Of a stretch of 64,000 nucleotides of DNA, positions 8,796-16,261 are shown in pieces (within the stretch, counting starts at the first letter, position 1; every line of letters starts with the position of its first letter). Under the pieces are notes generated by a model, which was given only the letters and a program-made list of their open reading frames with translations, had not been told where the DNA came from and searched no databases. Position numbers and translations under genes: made by a program. The DNA is from JAHEFU01 sp020440645 (lineage in GTDB: Bacteria; 4484-113; JAFGCY01), in NCBI GenBank assembly GCA_020440645.1, contig JAGRNR010000007.1:39631-103630 (forward strand), read 5' to 3'.

Positions 8796-9474
8796 GGAAC
8801 TGCCCGCGCTGCATGTCCTGCCCGAGCGGGAGATCAGTGCCAACCTCGCGGCCGAAGCAGCCCTGCTGGAGCAGTGCGCGTATGAGCAACGGGCAGCTTG
8901 CCTGTTCTATGTCAATGACCCCTGCATCGTGCTTGGCCGCAGCAACCAGCCATCCGAGTGGGTGGACATTGCGCAGGCCGAGGCGGACGGGATACCGGTA
9001 GTGCGCCGCATCAGCGGCGGTGGCACGGTCTACCACGACAATGACAACCTGAACTTCTCCTTCATCGTGCCTCGCGCACAGCTCAATGAGCTTTGCGGAC
9101 TGGTGGGGGAGGGGGCGCTCAGCACTTCAGCCTACATCGACTTCTTCCGCAGCCTGGTGATCGGGGCATTGTCAGTACACGGAGGCGAGTGGACTGCCAC
9201 CGGCACTTCTGACATCAGCCTCAACGGCCGCAAGGTGAGCGGCAATGCCCAGCGCATCGCCCACCGCGCGGTGCTGCACCACGGCACCCTGATGCTGCAC
9301 TGCCCGCTCACGGCAATCGAGCGCTACCTGCCGATCCCGCCGGACCGTCCCGGAGTCAGCCATGCCGACTTCATCACCGGACTGGCCGAGGAAGGCTATC
9401 CTGCGGATATGGAACAGCTCAGGGAATGGCTGTATGCAGCTTTTGTGGCACGCCTCAGCGCCGGCAGGGATTAA
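8788..9474 (+). CDS. lplA: Lipoate-protein ligase A family protein
   Basis: About 228 residues of the BPL/LplA/LipB fold. It has RRISGGGTVYHDNDNLNFSF (lipoate/adenylate binding) and LNGRKVSGNAQR with the lipoyl-binding Lys, then the HHGTLML strand. The family attaches lipoate (or octanoate) to lipoyl domains of 2-oxoacid dehydrogenases and GcvH. The protein is shorter than E. coli LplA and lacks the C-terminal accessory domain. It could instead be an octanoyl transferase of the LipM type, but the expected catalytic Cys is not evident. The GTG at 8788 overlaps the deacetylase stop, suggesting coupled translation; a TTG at 8779 is an alternative. Confidence 0.85.
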   Translation: MSRELPALHVLPEREISANLAAEAALLEQCAYEQRAACLFYVNDPCIVLGRSNQPSEWVDIAQAEADGIPVVRRISGGGTVYHDNDNLNFSFIVPRAQLNELCGLVGEGALSTSAYIDFFRSLVIGALSVHGGEWTATGTSDISLNGRKVSGNAQRIAHRAVLHHGTLMLHCPLTAIERYLPIPPDRPGVSHADFITGLAEEGYPADMEQLREWLYAAFVARLSAGRD

Positions 9475-9510
9475 ACCGGCAGCCGCTCCCTGCCGATATA
9501 GCGGATACGC

Positions 9511-9774
9511 ATGGACTTCAAGCGCATAGACGGAGTGGCGCCGGCGGGCCGGGTGAAGGGCATCGGCAGTGAGCAGAGCAGGCGCAACCGGGACCAGCAC
9601 CACCAGGATGAGGAGCAGCCGGAGGAGCAGGCCGAGCACCAGGAGCTGCATGACCTCGTGTCCCTGGCCTCACTGAATGCAGTTGAGGAACTGGTACAGA
9701 CCAGGATCGTGCGCGTTGAGCAGAAGTCCGAAGAGGAAGCCGAGAAGCATCCGCACTTCGACCGGATGGTCTGA
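9511..9774 (+). CDS. Small highly charged protein of unknown function
   Basis: 87 residues. The Arg/Gly-rich start (MDFKRIDGVAPAGRVKGIG) is followed by a Gln/Glu/His-rich hydrophilic stretch (DQHHQDEEQPEEQAEHQ), then a short helix. It has no signal peptide or membrane segment. The composition fits a cytoplasmic disordered linker or adaptor. A TATA-like stretch lies about 8 nt upstream of the ATG. The opposite strand also has an open frame (hydrophobic, Leu-rich), but it runs antisense into lplA, so I prefer this one. The coding case is moderate. Confidence 0.5.
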   Translation: MDFKRIDGVAPAGRVKGIGSEQSRRNRDQHHQDEEQPEEQAEHQELHDLVSLASLNAVEELVQTRIVRVEQKSEEEAEKHPHFDRMV

Positions 9775-9775
9775 G

Positions 9776-10882
9776 CTAGAGCTCCACGTACTCCCCGGTG
9801 ATCGCATTCACCGCAAAGGGCATCGGCACATTCACATACTCATACTGCTGGAACGTTGTCGTGCCGCGCGTGTTGAGCTGGTCGCGCTTCTGGCTGTACC
9901 AGGCATCAAACAGCCAGCCCGGCTCGAGCTTGCCTGAATTGGTACGGCTCTGGTAGTAGCCAAGCTTGATGTTCGTGATCGTCAGCAGCGGCGGGTGCTT
10001 GTCGTAGCTCTTGTAGATCGCCTCGCGGGCCAGCACCAGTGCCTGGTTGGCACTGTAGCAATCCTTGACGCCGCCGGAAGCCTTGATGCCGTTGTCCCAG
10101 AAGTACTCCATCCCGACCAGGTTGCGGTCGCCGTCCATCAGCACCTTGCAGTACACGTCCAGCACCGGCACGCCTGATTCGACGATGGTGTTGCCACCTT
10201 TCACGTCAGGCACCTCGACGGGAGCGATGAACTCGGGATAGGCGTAGTAGGAGAACAGGCGCTCTCCCTTGTCCTGGATGCCGGCCAGCACGATGGACTG
10301 GAAACCGGAGGGCACCTGCAGGTCGCCGAACATCTGTGAGATCAGGCGCTCGACAGCCGTGCGGCCTTCCTTCTCATTGAAGGAGTTGTAGGTGTCAATG
10401 TCCGCGCTGTAGGTGCCCGTGATTTCCACGTCGGTCTTCACCACCGGCTGGTGCGGCACGTTGTTCTGGTAGACGAAGCCGCGGCTGTAGACATCGAGGA
10501 AGGCCGGCACGATTTCCATGTCCTCGTAGTTGTTGATCGTCTGGCTGCCGCTTTCCACAAGTCGCAGCACCATGCCGGACTTGTAGCGCGTGCCATTGCC
10601 CCAGACCGGGTGCACGATCTGCTCCTTGTCCGTCACGTTGCCCTGGCCGCCGAAGAAGCGGTTGATCAGGTCCGTGGCGCCGTAGGTCTGGTTGCGGCTG
10701 ATGTCTGCCAGTTTGGGCTTGATGTAGGGCACCGGCACATCGACCGTGAGGAAGCTGCTCTTGAAGAGCTCCTCCTGGGTACGGTCCAGGCTCGGCTTGG
10801 ACTGGTCGAAGATCTCGGCGCTGGCGGGAACGCAGAGCAACACTGCGGCGATAAGGCCACTGATAGGTATAAGGTACTTCAT
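9776..10882 (-). CDS. Secreted protein with PepSY-like C-terminus
   Basis: About 368 residues. A signal peptide (MKYLIPISGLIAAVLLCVPASA) precedes a soluble domain of unknown type. The C-terminal ~110 residues (LVLAREAIYKSYDKHPP ... LEPGWLFDAWYS ... VNAITGEYVEL) look like the PepSY/YycI pattern in which a strand ends in a DAxTGE turn. I infer an extracytoplasmic regulatory or inhibitory role only from that pattern. The ATG at 10882 has GAGGG 7 nt upstream; a GTG 12 nt further up is an alternative. TATAAT precedes it on the minus strand (near 10905-10910). Confidence 0.75.
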   Translation of the reverse strand: MKYLIPISGLIAAVLLCVPASAEIFDQSKPSLDRTQEELFKSSFLTVDVPVPYIKPKLADISRNQTYGATDLINRFFGGQGNVTDKEQIVHPVWGNGTRYKSGMVLRLVESGSQTINNYEDMEIVPAFLDVYSRGFVYQNNVPHQPVVKTDVEITGTYSADIDTYNSFNEKEGRTAVERLISQMFGDLQVPSGFQSIVLAGIQDKGERLFSYYAYPEFIAPVEVPDVKGGNTIVESGVPVLDVYCKVLMDGDRNLVGMEYFWDNGIKASGGVKDCYSANQALVLAREAIYKSYDKHPPLLTITNIKLGYYQSRTNSGKLEPGWLFDAWYSQKRDQLNTRGTTTFQQYEYVNVPMPFAVNAITGEYVEL

Positions 10883-10984
10883 ATCATCCCTCACTGTGAA
10901 TTATACAGGACTGTGAAACGCCTGTTTTGTTCGGGGCAGGGCGGGGGGATTTGCATCTGCTGAAGCCTGGGCCGAGGATTGAGG

Positions 10985-10990
10985 TATAAA
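10985..10990 (+). promoter_or_regulatory. Putative -10 box of hicBA
   Basis: TATAAA lies 8 nt before the ATG at 10999, close to the leaderless spacing seen elsewhere but 1-2 nt longer. Confidence 0.4.
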
Positions 10991-10998
10991 CTTGAAGT

Positions 10999-11226
10999 AT
11001 GTCCATCCCCATCAAACTGACCGCAGTGATAAGCCGAGAGGAAGACATGTACGTGGCCCTGTGTCCGGAGCTGGATGTAGTCAGCCAGGGCAATACAGTT
11101 GCTGTGGCCAAGGCCAACCTGCAAGAAGCGGTTGAACTGTACCTTGAATGCGCCAGCGAAGAAGAGCTGAAGCAGCGTATTCCGTTTGACACAGAGATCA
11201 GTACCTTTGAAGTAAGCCCGCACTGA
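10999..11226 (+). CDS. hicB: HicB-type antitoxin
   Basis: 75 residues with the HicB partial RNase-H fold signature: I-x-A-V-I-S-R-E-E-D-M-Y-V-A-L-C-P-E-L, then the SQGNTVAVAKANLQEAVELYLE helix. It neutralises HicA and usually autorepresses the operon. It lacks an extended C-terminal DNA-binding domain, so any autoregulation would need a partner or another mode. The antitoxin comes first and overlaps the toxin gene by one base (TGATG), which indicates translational coupling. Confidence 0.85.
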   Translation: MSIPIKLTAVISREEDMYVALCPELDVVSQGNTVAVAKANLQEAVELYLECASEEELKQRIPFDTEISTFEVSPH

Positions 11227-11447
11227 TGGGCCGTCTGGGCAGGTTCAGTGGAGCTGAAGTCTGCCGCATACTTGCTGATCATGGATTCCGGGAAGTCCGC
11301 CGGAAAGGCAGCCATATTGTCATGCAACTGCAACAAGAGCATTCAAGCAGGACTGTTCCAGTACCAGACCACAAGGAGCTCAAGACGGGAACTCTTTCAG
11401 GAATCATCCGTCTTAGTGGATTGCCAAGGCAGCTGTTTGAGGTCTGA
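11226..11447 (+). CDS. hicA: HicA-type mRNA interferase toxin
   Basis: 73 residues of the dsRBD-like HicA fold: FSGAEVCRILADHGFREVRRKGSHIVM with the catalytic His in GSHIVM, then TVPVPDHKELKTGTLSGIIRLSGL. HicA cleaves mRNA independently of ribosomes. The key His and the Gly before it are intact, so the toxin is probably active. The pair sits just before a block of lower-GC SLH genes on the opposite strand. The 99 nt that follow hold nothing I can name. Confidence 0.88.
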   Translation: MGRLGRFSGAEVCRILADHGFREVRRKGSHIVMQLQQEHSSRTVPVPDHKELKTGTLSGIIRLSGLPRQLFEV

Positions 11448-11546
11448 TCAGGCAGAGGGGAGTACAGGCTAGTTGCAGACTGTACCTGCAAGGTCATCAG
11501 CTCTGGCTTTCGCGTCAGAAGAGTAATTCCGTAAAGCACAATCCAA

Positions 11547-12977
11547 CTAGCTGCTGATTGAATCCAGCTGGTCACTGAATTCGACTCGCAGGCACTCGGC
11601 AATCTGTACTTCATATGGATATGGATTTTCCTGATCACTCAAAATGTCCAACAGTCGAGCGATTGCCTGGGCGAATTCATAGGGGGACAGGATCCTGCTG
11701 CGGTCGTAGAAGCCAGCCGGGTACCCTTCCAGGGTTCCACTGTCAATGAAGAACTCTACCGCGTCGTAGGCCCAGTGCTCGGGGGGGACATCGGCGGATG
11801 CGCCGGTACGCATTGATCCCTGGATCTCGTTGTTCATGCCCAGGTTGGATATCTCCAGGCTGACGAAATGGTCTGTGTGCCCCATACTGACAATTTGGTC
11901 TTTGAATTCATTCATGCAGATGTGCAGAAGCATCTTTTGTGAGTCAGAGCCATTTTCAAAAATAGAATATCCAAAGACTAGAGCTGCAGAAGCAAATTCA
12001 TACCTTGTCAGCAATCGGTCTTCCCTGCTGAAGAAATCACCTGGTTGGACAACTTTCCATTCGACGTTCGGGTCGTTGACCAAGTAGTCGAATAGGGCGT
12101 AAGCCCAATGATCCCGTGGAACTTCGTCATAGGCAGAGTGCCGTTGCTGGACTTCAGGTGCTGTTGCTAATTCAAACTGCTCAGGGTCTGGAAAAAATTC
12201 GAAGGAGATCGAAGTGTTCCTGTGATGGTTAATGCTGTTGTAAGCAAATCTCCATTGTCGTAAGTTATCCAGATTGACGGTTCTTGGAATCCATTCCTGG
12301 ATCACGGGATTGCTTTGCGCTGGCACTACACCGTTGAAAACTTCCAGCTGGTCTTCAATCTCAGTATGAACGATGTCCAGCAGTAATCTGTCAACCACTG
12401 GCTGGCCCTCAATGTCTGATTCAGTAATCATCTTTGAAATGTCCTGAGCTGTCATCGGCAGGAAGCTGTCTCTGAACTGGTTCGGAATATCAAGTCTGCC
12501 GACAAAGTTCAAGTAGTCAATGATCATGGCAACAATCTGAGTATTGGCCGAATCGCAATCTATCTTGACACTTGGTTTCAATCTCAAATCAGAAACAACC
12601 AGTTCCTGAGGGTAACTCAGGTCATTGCCATCTGCATCCTGCCTGATTCCTCCCATCCCACAACCCCATTGGTCTGAGTACTCCAAACGCATGACCTCCA
12701 TGAGCACAAAGTCACCGAGGGGATAGTTGCGATCAAGCCCGTCTATTGCAATAGCGGTGGGCAAGACAAATTCATACCGGGTCTGGGGCTGGCCTGCCTC
12801 ACTGAAGCGGATTGCCTCAGCCTGTTCCGGGTGCACTAGCAGTCTGTCCTGCCAGTATTCCAGAACCTTGTAGCTCCAATGATCCAGCGGAACCTCGTCA
12901 TAGGCGCTGCCAGCGATGGCAGGCTTGCAGCACATAAGCAAGAAGAGCAGTGTCGCGATTGGATTTGCGAAATTCAT
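11547..12977 (-). CDS. Secreted protein with three SLH-like units, no barrel
   Basis: 476 residues. A signal peptide (MNFANPIATLLFLLMCCKPAIA) is followed by three units that start SAYDEVPxDHWxY or ADVPPEHWAYDA and end ...EFAQAIARL, each with a trailing ~40-residue piece resembling the xIMAETLRAEFSDQL segment that follows SLH in the porins. There is no coiled coil or beta-barrel. A cell-wall-bound periplasmic protein is the natural inference. Base composition is visibly more AT-rich than the flanking genes. It overlaps the gene upstream by 4 bases (ATGA). Confidence 0.8.
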   Translation of the reverse strand: MNFANPIATLLFLLMCCKPAIAGSAYDEVPLDHWSYKVLEYWQDRLLVHPEQAEAIRFSEAGQPQTRYEFVLPTAIAIDGLDRNYPLGDFVLMEVMRLEYSDQWGCGMGGIRQDADGNDLSYPQELVVSDLRLKPSVKIDCDSANTQIVAMIIDYLNFVGRLDIPNQFRDSFLPMTAQDISKMITESDIEGQPVVDRLLLDIVHTEIEDQLEVFNGVVPAQSNPVIQEWIPRTVNLDNLRQWRFAYNSINHHRNTSISFEFFPDPEQFELATAPEVQQRHSAYDEVPRDHWAYALFDYLVNDPNVEWKVVQPGDFFSREDRLLTRYEFASAALVFGYSIFENGSDSQKMLLHICMNEFKDQIVSMGHTDHFVSLEISNLGMNNEIQGSMRTGASADVPPEHWAYDAVEFFIDSGTLEGYPAGFYDRSRILSPYEFAQAIARLLDILSDQENPYPYEVQIAECLRVEFSDQLDSISS

Positions 12978-14278
12978 TGCTGTCCCTCGCTGTCAGACAT
13001 CAACTCACTGAGTCGTTGGATTCCGTATCCACTGCCTGGAAAGTTCACATCAGGCAGCAGGTCTTCGAATTCATGCCGCAGTGCCTCAGCCATGATCAGA
13101 ATATCCGTCGGGGAGTTGTCATCCAGGCTGCCGCATAGACATCTGACGGCTACCGCGAGATCGTGTCTGTTGATTTCGCCTGCTATTCGGAAGATGCCTC
13201 GTGGGTACTCTGCCAGGTAGCCTCGCATCTGTAGGTACTCAAGACTGTTGAAGGCCCAGTGGTCAGGTACCACTGCCGAACTGGGGTCAGCCTTGCGACT
13301 TGCGGCCCAGCCCTCAAGCTCTGAGAAATCCAGTCTGACCTGGTGAGGCATGCCATTCTGCGCGTTTATCTCTTTATTGAACTCTTGATGGAGCAGCAGC
13401 ATGCCAAGTGAATAGGGCTCATCAATCTGGAGGACATTGTCACTAATAATCCTCATTACGGCTTGAGCAAGTTCGTATCTGGTGAGTGAACCACTGGCAA
13501 AGAATTTGTGCGGATATCCTTCCAGCAAGCCGCGTTCGGCATAAGAGTTCAGCATGCTGTATGCCCAGTGATCCTGCGGAACATCGTCATATGCTGAAGT
13601 TGGCACTTCGGTCGCTTCCGTCACTTCGACCATATCCGGCTGCATACATTCAACGATCTCGAATGGGCAATCAGCAATCCAGTCTACATCTGCCAACTCG
13701 TGATGCAGGGTAGTTGCCATGATTACCTCATCCACTGCAGGTTGCTCTGGTAAATCGAGGAATAACTGGTTGACCACTACGGCTGCATTCCGTCTGCTCA
13801 ATGACTTCCAATTAGTGAAGTAGTTGGCAGGGAAGTTCTGCAGGTAGCCTTCAGTCTGCAGGTAATCGAATGCATTCAATACCCAGTGATCCGAGCTGAG
13901 CCAACCCGTCTCCGGTGCAGACTCTGCTGGGACTGGATCTCCTGAGGGATCCTCAGAAAGGTTTACTATTCCACTAAAGCAAATCAGGTCACTGAATTCT
14001 GCCCTCAGGGTTTCAACCATGATTGGCACATTCTCTTCCTCTGTGTCTGCAGTTGCCATCTGAAGTTGCAGGATGGCGAACTGGAATTCGTCACGCTTCA
14101 GGACCTGTGATCCATCAAACACCTTGGCAGGATAGTTCTGCAGGTATCCGTGGTGTTGCAGGTAGTCCAGGGCATTATAGGCCCAGTGCTCTGTGGAAAC
14201 TTCGTTATAGGCACTGCCCGCCAATGCAGGGGTGCAAAGCAGCAGGATCGCAGCAAGCGTTGTCAGCCTAAGCCGCAT
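12974..14278 (-). CDS. Secreted protein with four SLH-like units, no barrel
   Basis: 434 residues. A signal peptide (MRLRLTTLAAILLLCTPALAG) precedes four SLH-type units: VSTEHWAYNALDYLQHHGYLQNYP, SSDHWVLNAFDYL, VPQDHWAYSMLNSY and VPDHWAFNSLEYL. Each carries a trailing helix with E-x-F-x-D/E-L. Units 2 and 4 lack the leading aromatic/Asp residues, showing drift. The ATG at 14278 has GGAGAAAGAC upstream; an earlier in-frame start lacks a signal peptide. Translation is coupled to the downstream SLH gene. The two likely arose by duplication of the N-terminal part of an SLH porin. Confidence 0.8.
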   Translation of the reverse strand: MRLRLTTLAAILLLCTPALAGSAYNEVSTEHWAYNALDYLQHHGYLQNYPAKVFDGSQVLKRDEFQFAILQLQMATADTEEENVPIMVETLRAEFSDLICFSGIVNLSEDPSGDPVPAESAPETGWLSSDHWVLNAFDYLQTEGYLQNFPANYFTNWKSLSRRNAAVVVNQLFLDLPEQPAVDEVIMATTLHHELADVDWIADCPFEIVECMQPDMVEVTEATEVPTSAYDDVPQDHWAYSMLNSYAERGLLEGYPHKFFASGSLTRYELAQAVMRIISDNVLQIDEPYSLGMLLLHQEFNKEINAQNGMPHQVRLDFSELEGWAASRKADPSSAVVPDHWAFNSLEYLQMRGYLAEYPRGIFRIAGEINRHDLAVAVRCLCGSLDDNSPTDILIMAEALRHEFEDLLPDVNFPGSGYGIQRLSELMSDSEGQQ

Positions 14279-14397
14279 GTCTTTCTCCAGTTTCCCTCGC
14301 ACGGGGGTTCCGGGCACCCATGCGGGATTGCTCTTCCTCAATCAGCTAATCGCTGAGTGGGAAGGGGGAGTTAAACGCATGCTGCTGTCTGCGACTG

Positions 14398-15546
14398 CTA
14401 GCCCTGGGTGCCGATGTTGTGCGGGTTCTCCGGCACTTCGTCACCCTGGTGGTGCGGGTTGGGCATGCCGTGCGGGGTGTTGAATCCGCCACCGCTCATG
14501 TCCATCCCGCTGTGCGGGTCCGTCGGGTCGAAGTCACCCGGGTCCGGCTCGCGGTTCTCCAGCATGGCGAGCTGCTGCTCACTCTCCCAGGCCTCACGCG
14601 GGCTGCCGTGCTGCTTGGCAGCGGCCAGTGCCGTGATCGCTTCATCGTTCCTGCCGGCGGCCTTGAGGGCCATGCCGTAACTGTGCCAGCCCAGCCAGTA
14701 GTCCGGGTTCTCCGTCGTCGCGCGCTCGAGCTTGGCCAGCACCTGGCTGAAGTCAGCACCCTCGGCCGGCATCTGAGCCATCATTGCGCTGGCCTGGTTG
14801 ACAAGTACATCCCAGTACAGCTCAGGGTGGCTCTCCGGCGTGGCGTTGTCAAGGAAGCGCTGGTACCAGGTCTCGGCCTTCTTCGCCTCACGGCCGGCAA
14901 TCTCGCTGCCCGGTGCTTCCACGCGGCTGAGCTGCAGGTGCAGGTCGCCGACGGTTGCCATCACGGAGAAGTTCTCCGGCTCGGCCTGGCTGAATGCCTC
15001 AAACGAGGCCGCCGCTCCCAGCAGGTCGCCGTTCTGCATTGACAGCGCCGCCACGTCGGCGATCAGCTTGGCTTCGCGGCTGTCCGCGGGCTGCTTCATC
15101 CAGGCTGTGACGGCCGCCTGCGTATAGGGCGTGACCTTGTCAGCTTCACTGATGCTGCTGTAGATCGTGTACAGCTCGTTCAGTGCCGCAGTGTCCAGTG
15201 GATCCTTGTCCAGCCGCGCCTTGTACTGCTCAACCATCGAATTTACATCACCGCCCGCATTGCCATCCGCGCCGGGCAGGCTGTGCGGGTTGCCGCCGAG
15301 TGCCTGGTTCATGGCATCAGCACCCTGCTGGGGCTGGCGCTGCAGCATCACCATGCCACCGACAAGCGCCAGCACGATCACGATCGGCATCACGATGCGC
15401 AGCGGGTTGGCAGCCGGGGCGGACTGGCCACCCGGGCCGGCATTCATCACGGCACCGCACTGCTCGCAGAAGCGCGCAGCGGGCTGGTTGGCGGCCCGGC
15501 ACACCGGGCAGCGGGACTGCTTTTCAGTTGAACTCTGCTTGGACAT
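14398..15546 (-). CDS. Zinc-ribbon, single-TM, TPR protein
   Basis: 382 residues. The N-terminus has a zinc ribbon (CPVCRAANQPAARFCEQCG, two CxxC pairs), then a Pro/Ala linker, one transmembrane segment at ~50-70 and a periplasmic TPR region (~100-330), ending in a Gly/Met/His-rich tail. The TPR part resembles NrfG/CcmH-type cytochrome c maturation factors (AALNELYTIYS ... AWMKQPADSREAK). It lies directly downstream of the multiheme cytochrome genes on the same strand, so help in cytochrome assembly is plausible but unproven. A 16-bp palindrome sits 10 nt upstream of its ATG. Confidence 0.75.
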   Translation of the reverse strand: MSKQSSTEKQSRCPVCRAANQPAARFCEQCGAVMNAGPGGQSAPAANPLRIVMPIVIVLALVGGMVMLQRQPQQGADAMNQALGGNPHSLPGADGNAGGDVNSMVEQYKARLDKDPLDTAALNELYTIYSSISEADKVTPYTQAAVTAWMKQPADSREAKLIADVAALSMQNGDLLGAAASFEAFSQAEPENFSVMATVGDLHLQLSRVEAPGSEIAGREAKKAETWYQRFLDNATPESHPELYWDVLVNQASAMMAQMPAEGADFSQVLAKLERATTENPDYWLGWHSYGMALKAAGRNDEAITALAAAKQHGSPREAWESEQQLAMLENREPDPGDFDPTDPHSGMDMSGGGFNTPHGMPNPHHQGDEVPENPHNIGTQG

Positions 15547-15555
15547 GGTTACTCT

Positions 15556-15571
15556 TGCCTCAGCTGAGGCA
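15556..15571. promoter_or_regulatory. 16-bp perfect palindrome upstream of the zinc-ribbon/TPR gene
   Basis: TGCCTCAGCTGAGGCA is fully symmetric and ends 10 nt before the minus-strand ATG at 15546. It is placed as a repressor operator or a start-site hairpin. Confidence 0.55.
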
Positions 15572-15584
15572 GATTACAAATGAA

Positions 15585-15611
15585 ACGGGCGCCCCATGGA
15601 GGGACGCCCGT
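15585..15611 (-). terminator. Terminator after the tetraheme cytochrome gene
   Basis: Stem ACGGGCG / CGCCCGT with an inner CCC/GGG, about 35 nt past the stop at 15647 (minus strand), followed by TTCATTT. A smaller hairpin (ATGCCC / GGGCAT, 15630-15644) lies between. Confidence 0.7.
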
Positions 15612-15646
15612 AGGATGGTCTGTCTGTATGCCCTGCGGGCATGCCC

Positions 15647-16156
15647 TTACTTCTTCGGCTTGGGCTTGTGGTCCGCCAGTGCCTTGACGGCATCGGCGTA
15701 CTTGAACTCCTTGTAGTGCGGGGAGTCCTTGTTGTGGCAGGTCTTGCAGTTCGCCTCCGTGGGCTTGGTCATCGTGTTGCGCTTCTTCTCAACATCGTTG
15801 AGCGGGGCGGCAAGGTGGTCCTTGGCGGGGCCATGGCAGGCCTCGCACTGCACGTTGACGAGCTTGGGGGTCTTCTCGATGCTGACGAAGCCGCCGGGCT
15901 TGCCAAAGCCGGTCACATGGCAGGGGATGCAGCTGTCCTTCTTGTCCTTGCTGGCCTGCAGTGTGTCCCAGGTCTTGGCCATCGGCCACTTCTTCCATGC
16001 TGCGACCTGGTCCTTGTGGCACATGCCGCACTTCTTCTCGTTGTCACCGACATACTCGTTGGCATCGGCACCGCTTGCCTGCTCTGCGCTGAAGGCGCCC
16101 CAGGCGAACATCGCCACGATGAACACAGCGATTACCCAGCCATACTTCCTGAACAT
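15647..16156 (-). CDS. Membrane-anchored or secreted tetraheme cytochrome c (c554-like)
   Basis: 169 residues. The N-terminal hydrophobic segment (YGWVIAVFIVAMFAWGAF) is followed by four CxxCH heme sites: CGMCH, CIPCH, CEACH and CKTCH. The first, third and fourth sit in contexts (CGMCHKDQVAAWKKWPMAKTW, CEACHGPAKDHL) typical of the cytochrome c554/c-prime family. The C-terminus is Lys-rich. It is the last gene of the porin-cytochrome block and is a good candidate for the periplasmic shuttle that loads the outer-membrane conduit. The ATG at 16156 has GGAGG 6 nt upstream. Confidence 0.88.
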   Translation of the reverse strand: MFRKYGWVIAVFIVAMFAWGAFSAEQASGADANEYVGDNEKKCGMCHKDQVAAWKKWPMAKTWDTLQASKDKKDSCIPCHVTGFGKPGGFVSIEKTPKLVNVQCEACHGPAKDHLAAPLNDVEKKRNTMTKPTEANCKTCHNKDSPHYKEFKYADAVKALADHKPKPKK

Positions 16157-16185
16157 GCTACACCTCCTTGGTGCTTGCAACTCTC

Positions 16186-16205
16186 CTGGAATCCTTGGAT
16201 TCCAG
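16186..16205. promoter_or_regulatory. 9-bp inverted repeat before the tetraheme gene
   Basis: CTGGAATCC-TT-GGATTCCAG lies in the 105-nt gap between the barrel gene and the tetraheme gene. No T run follows on the minus strand, so an operator or an mRNA-processing hairpin is more likely than a terminator. Confidence 0.5.
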
Positions 16206-16261
16206 CCTCTTAGGCTCCATGAGATATTCGATATGTCTGCCTTACTTGATAATACCCCAGA

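Noticed and set aside
9172..9651. Leu-rich minus-strand frame next to lplA
   Set aside because: It runs antisense through the end of lplA, and its hydrophobic start is the mirror of Gln/Glu codons in the plus-strand small protein.
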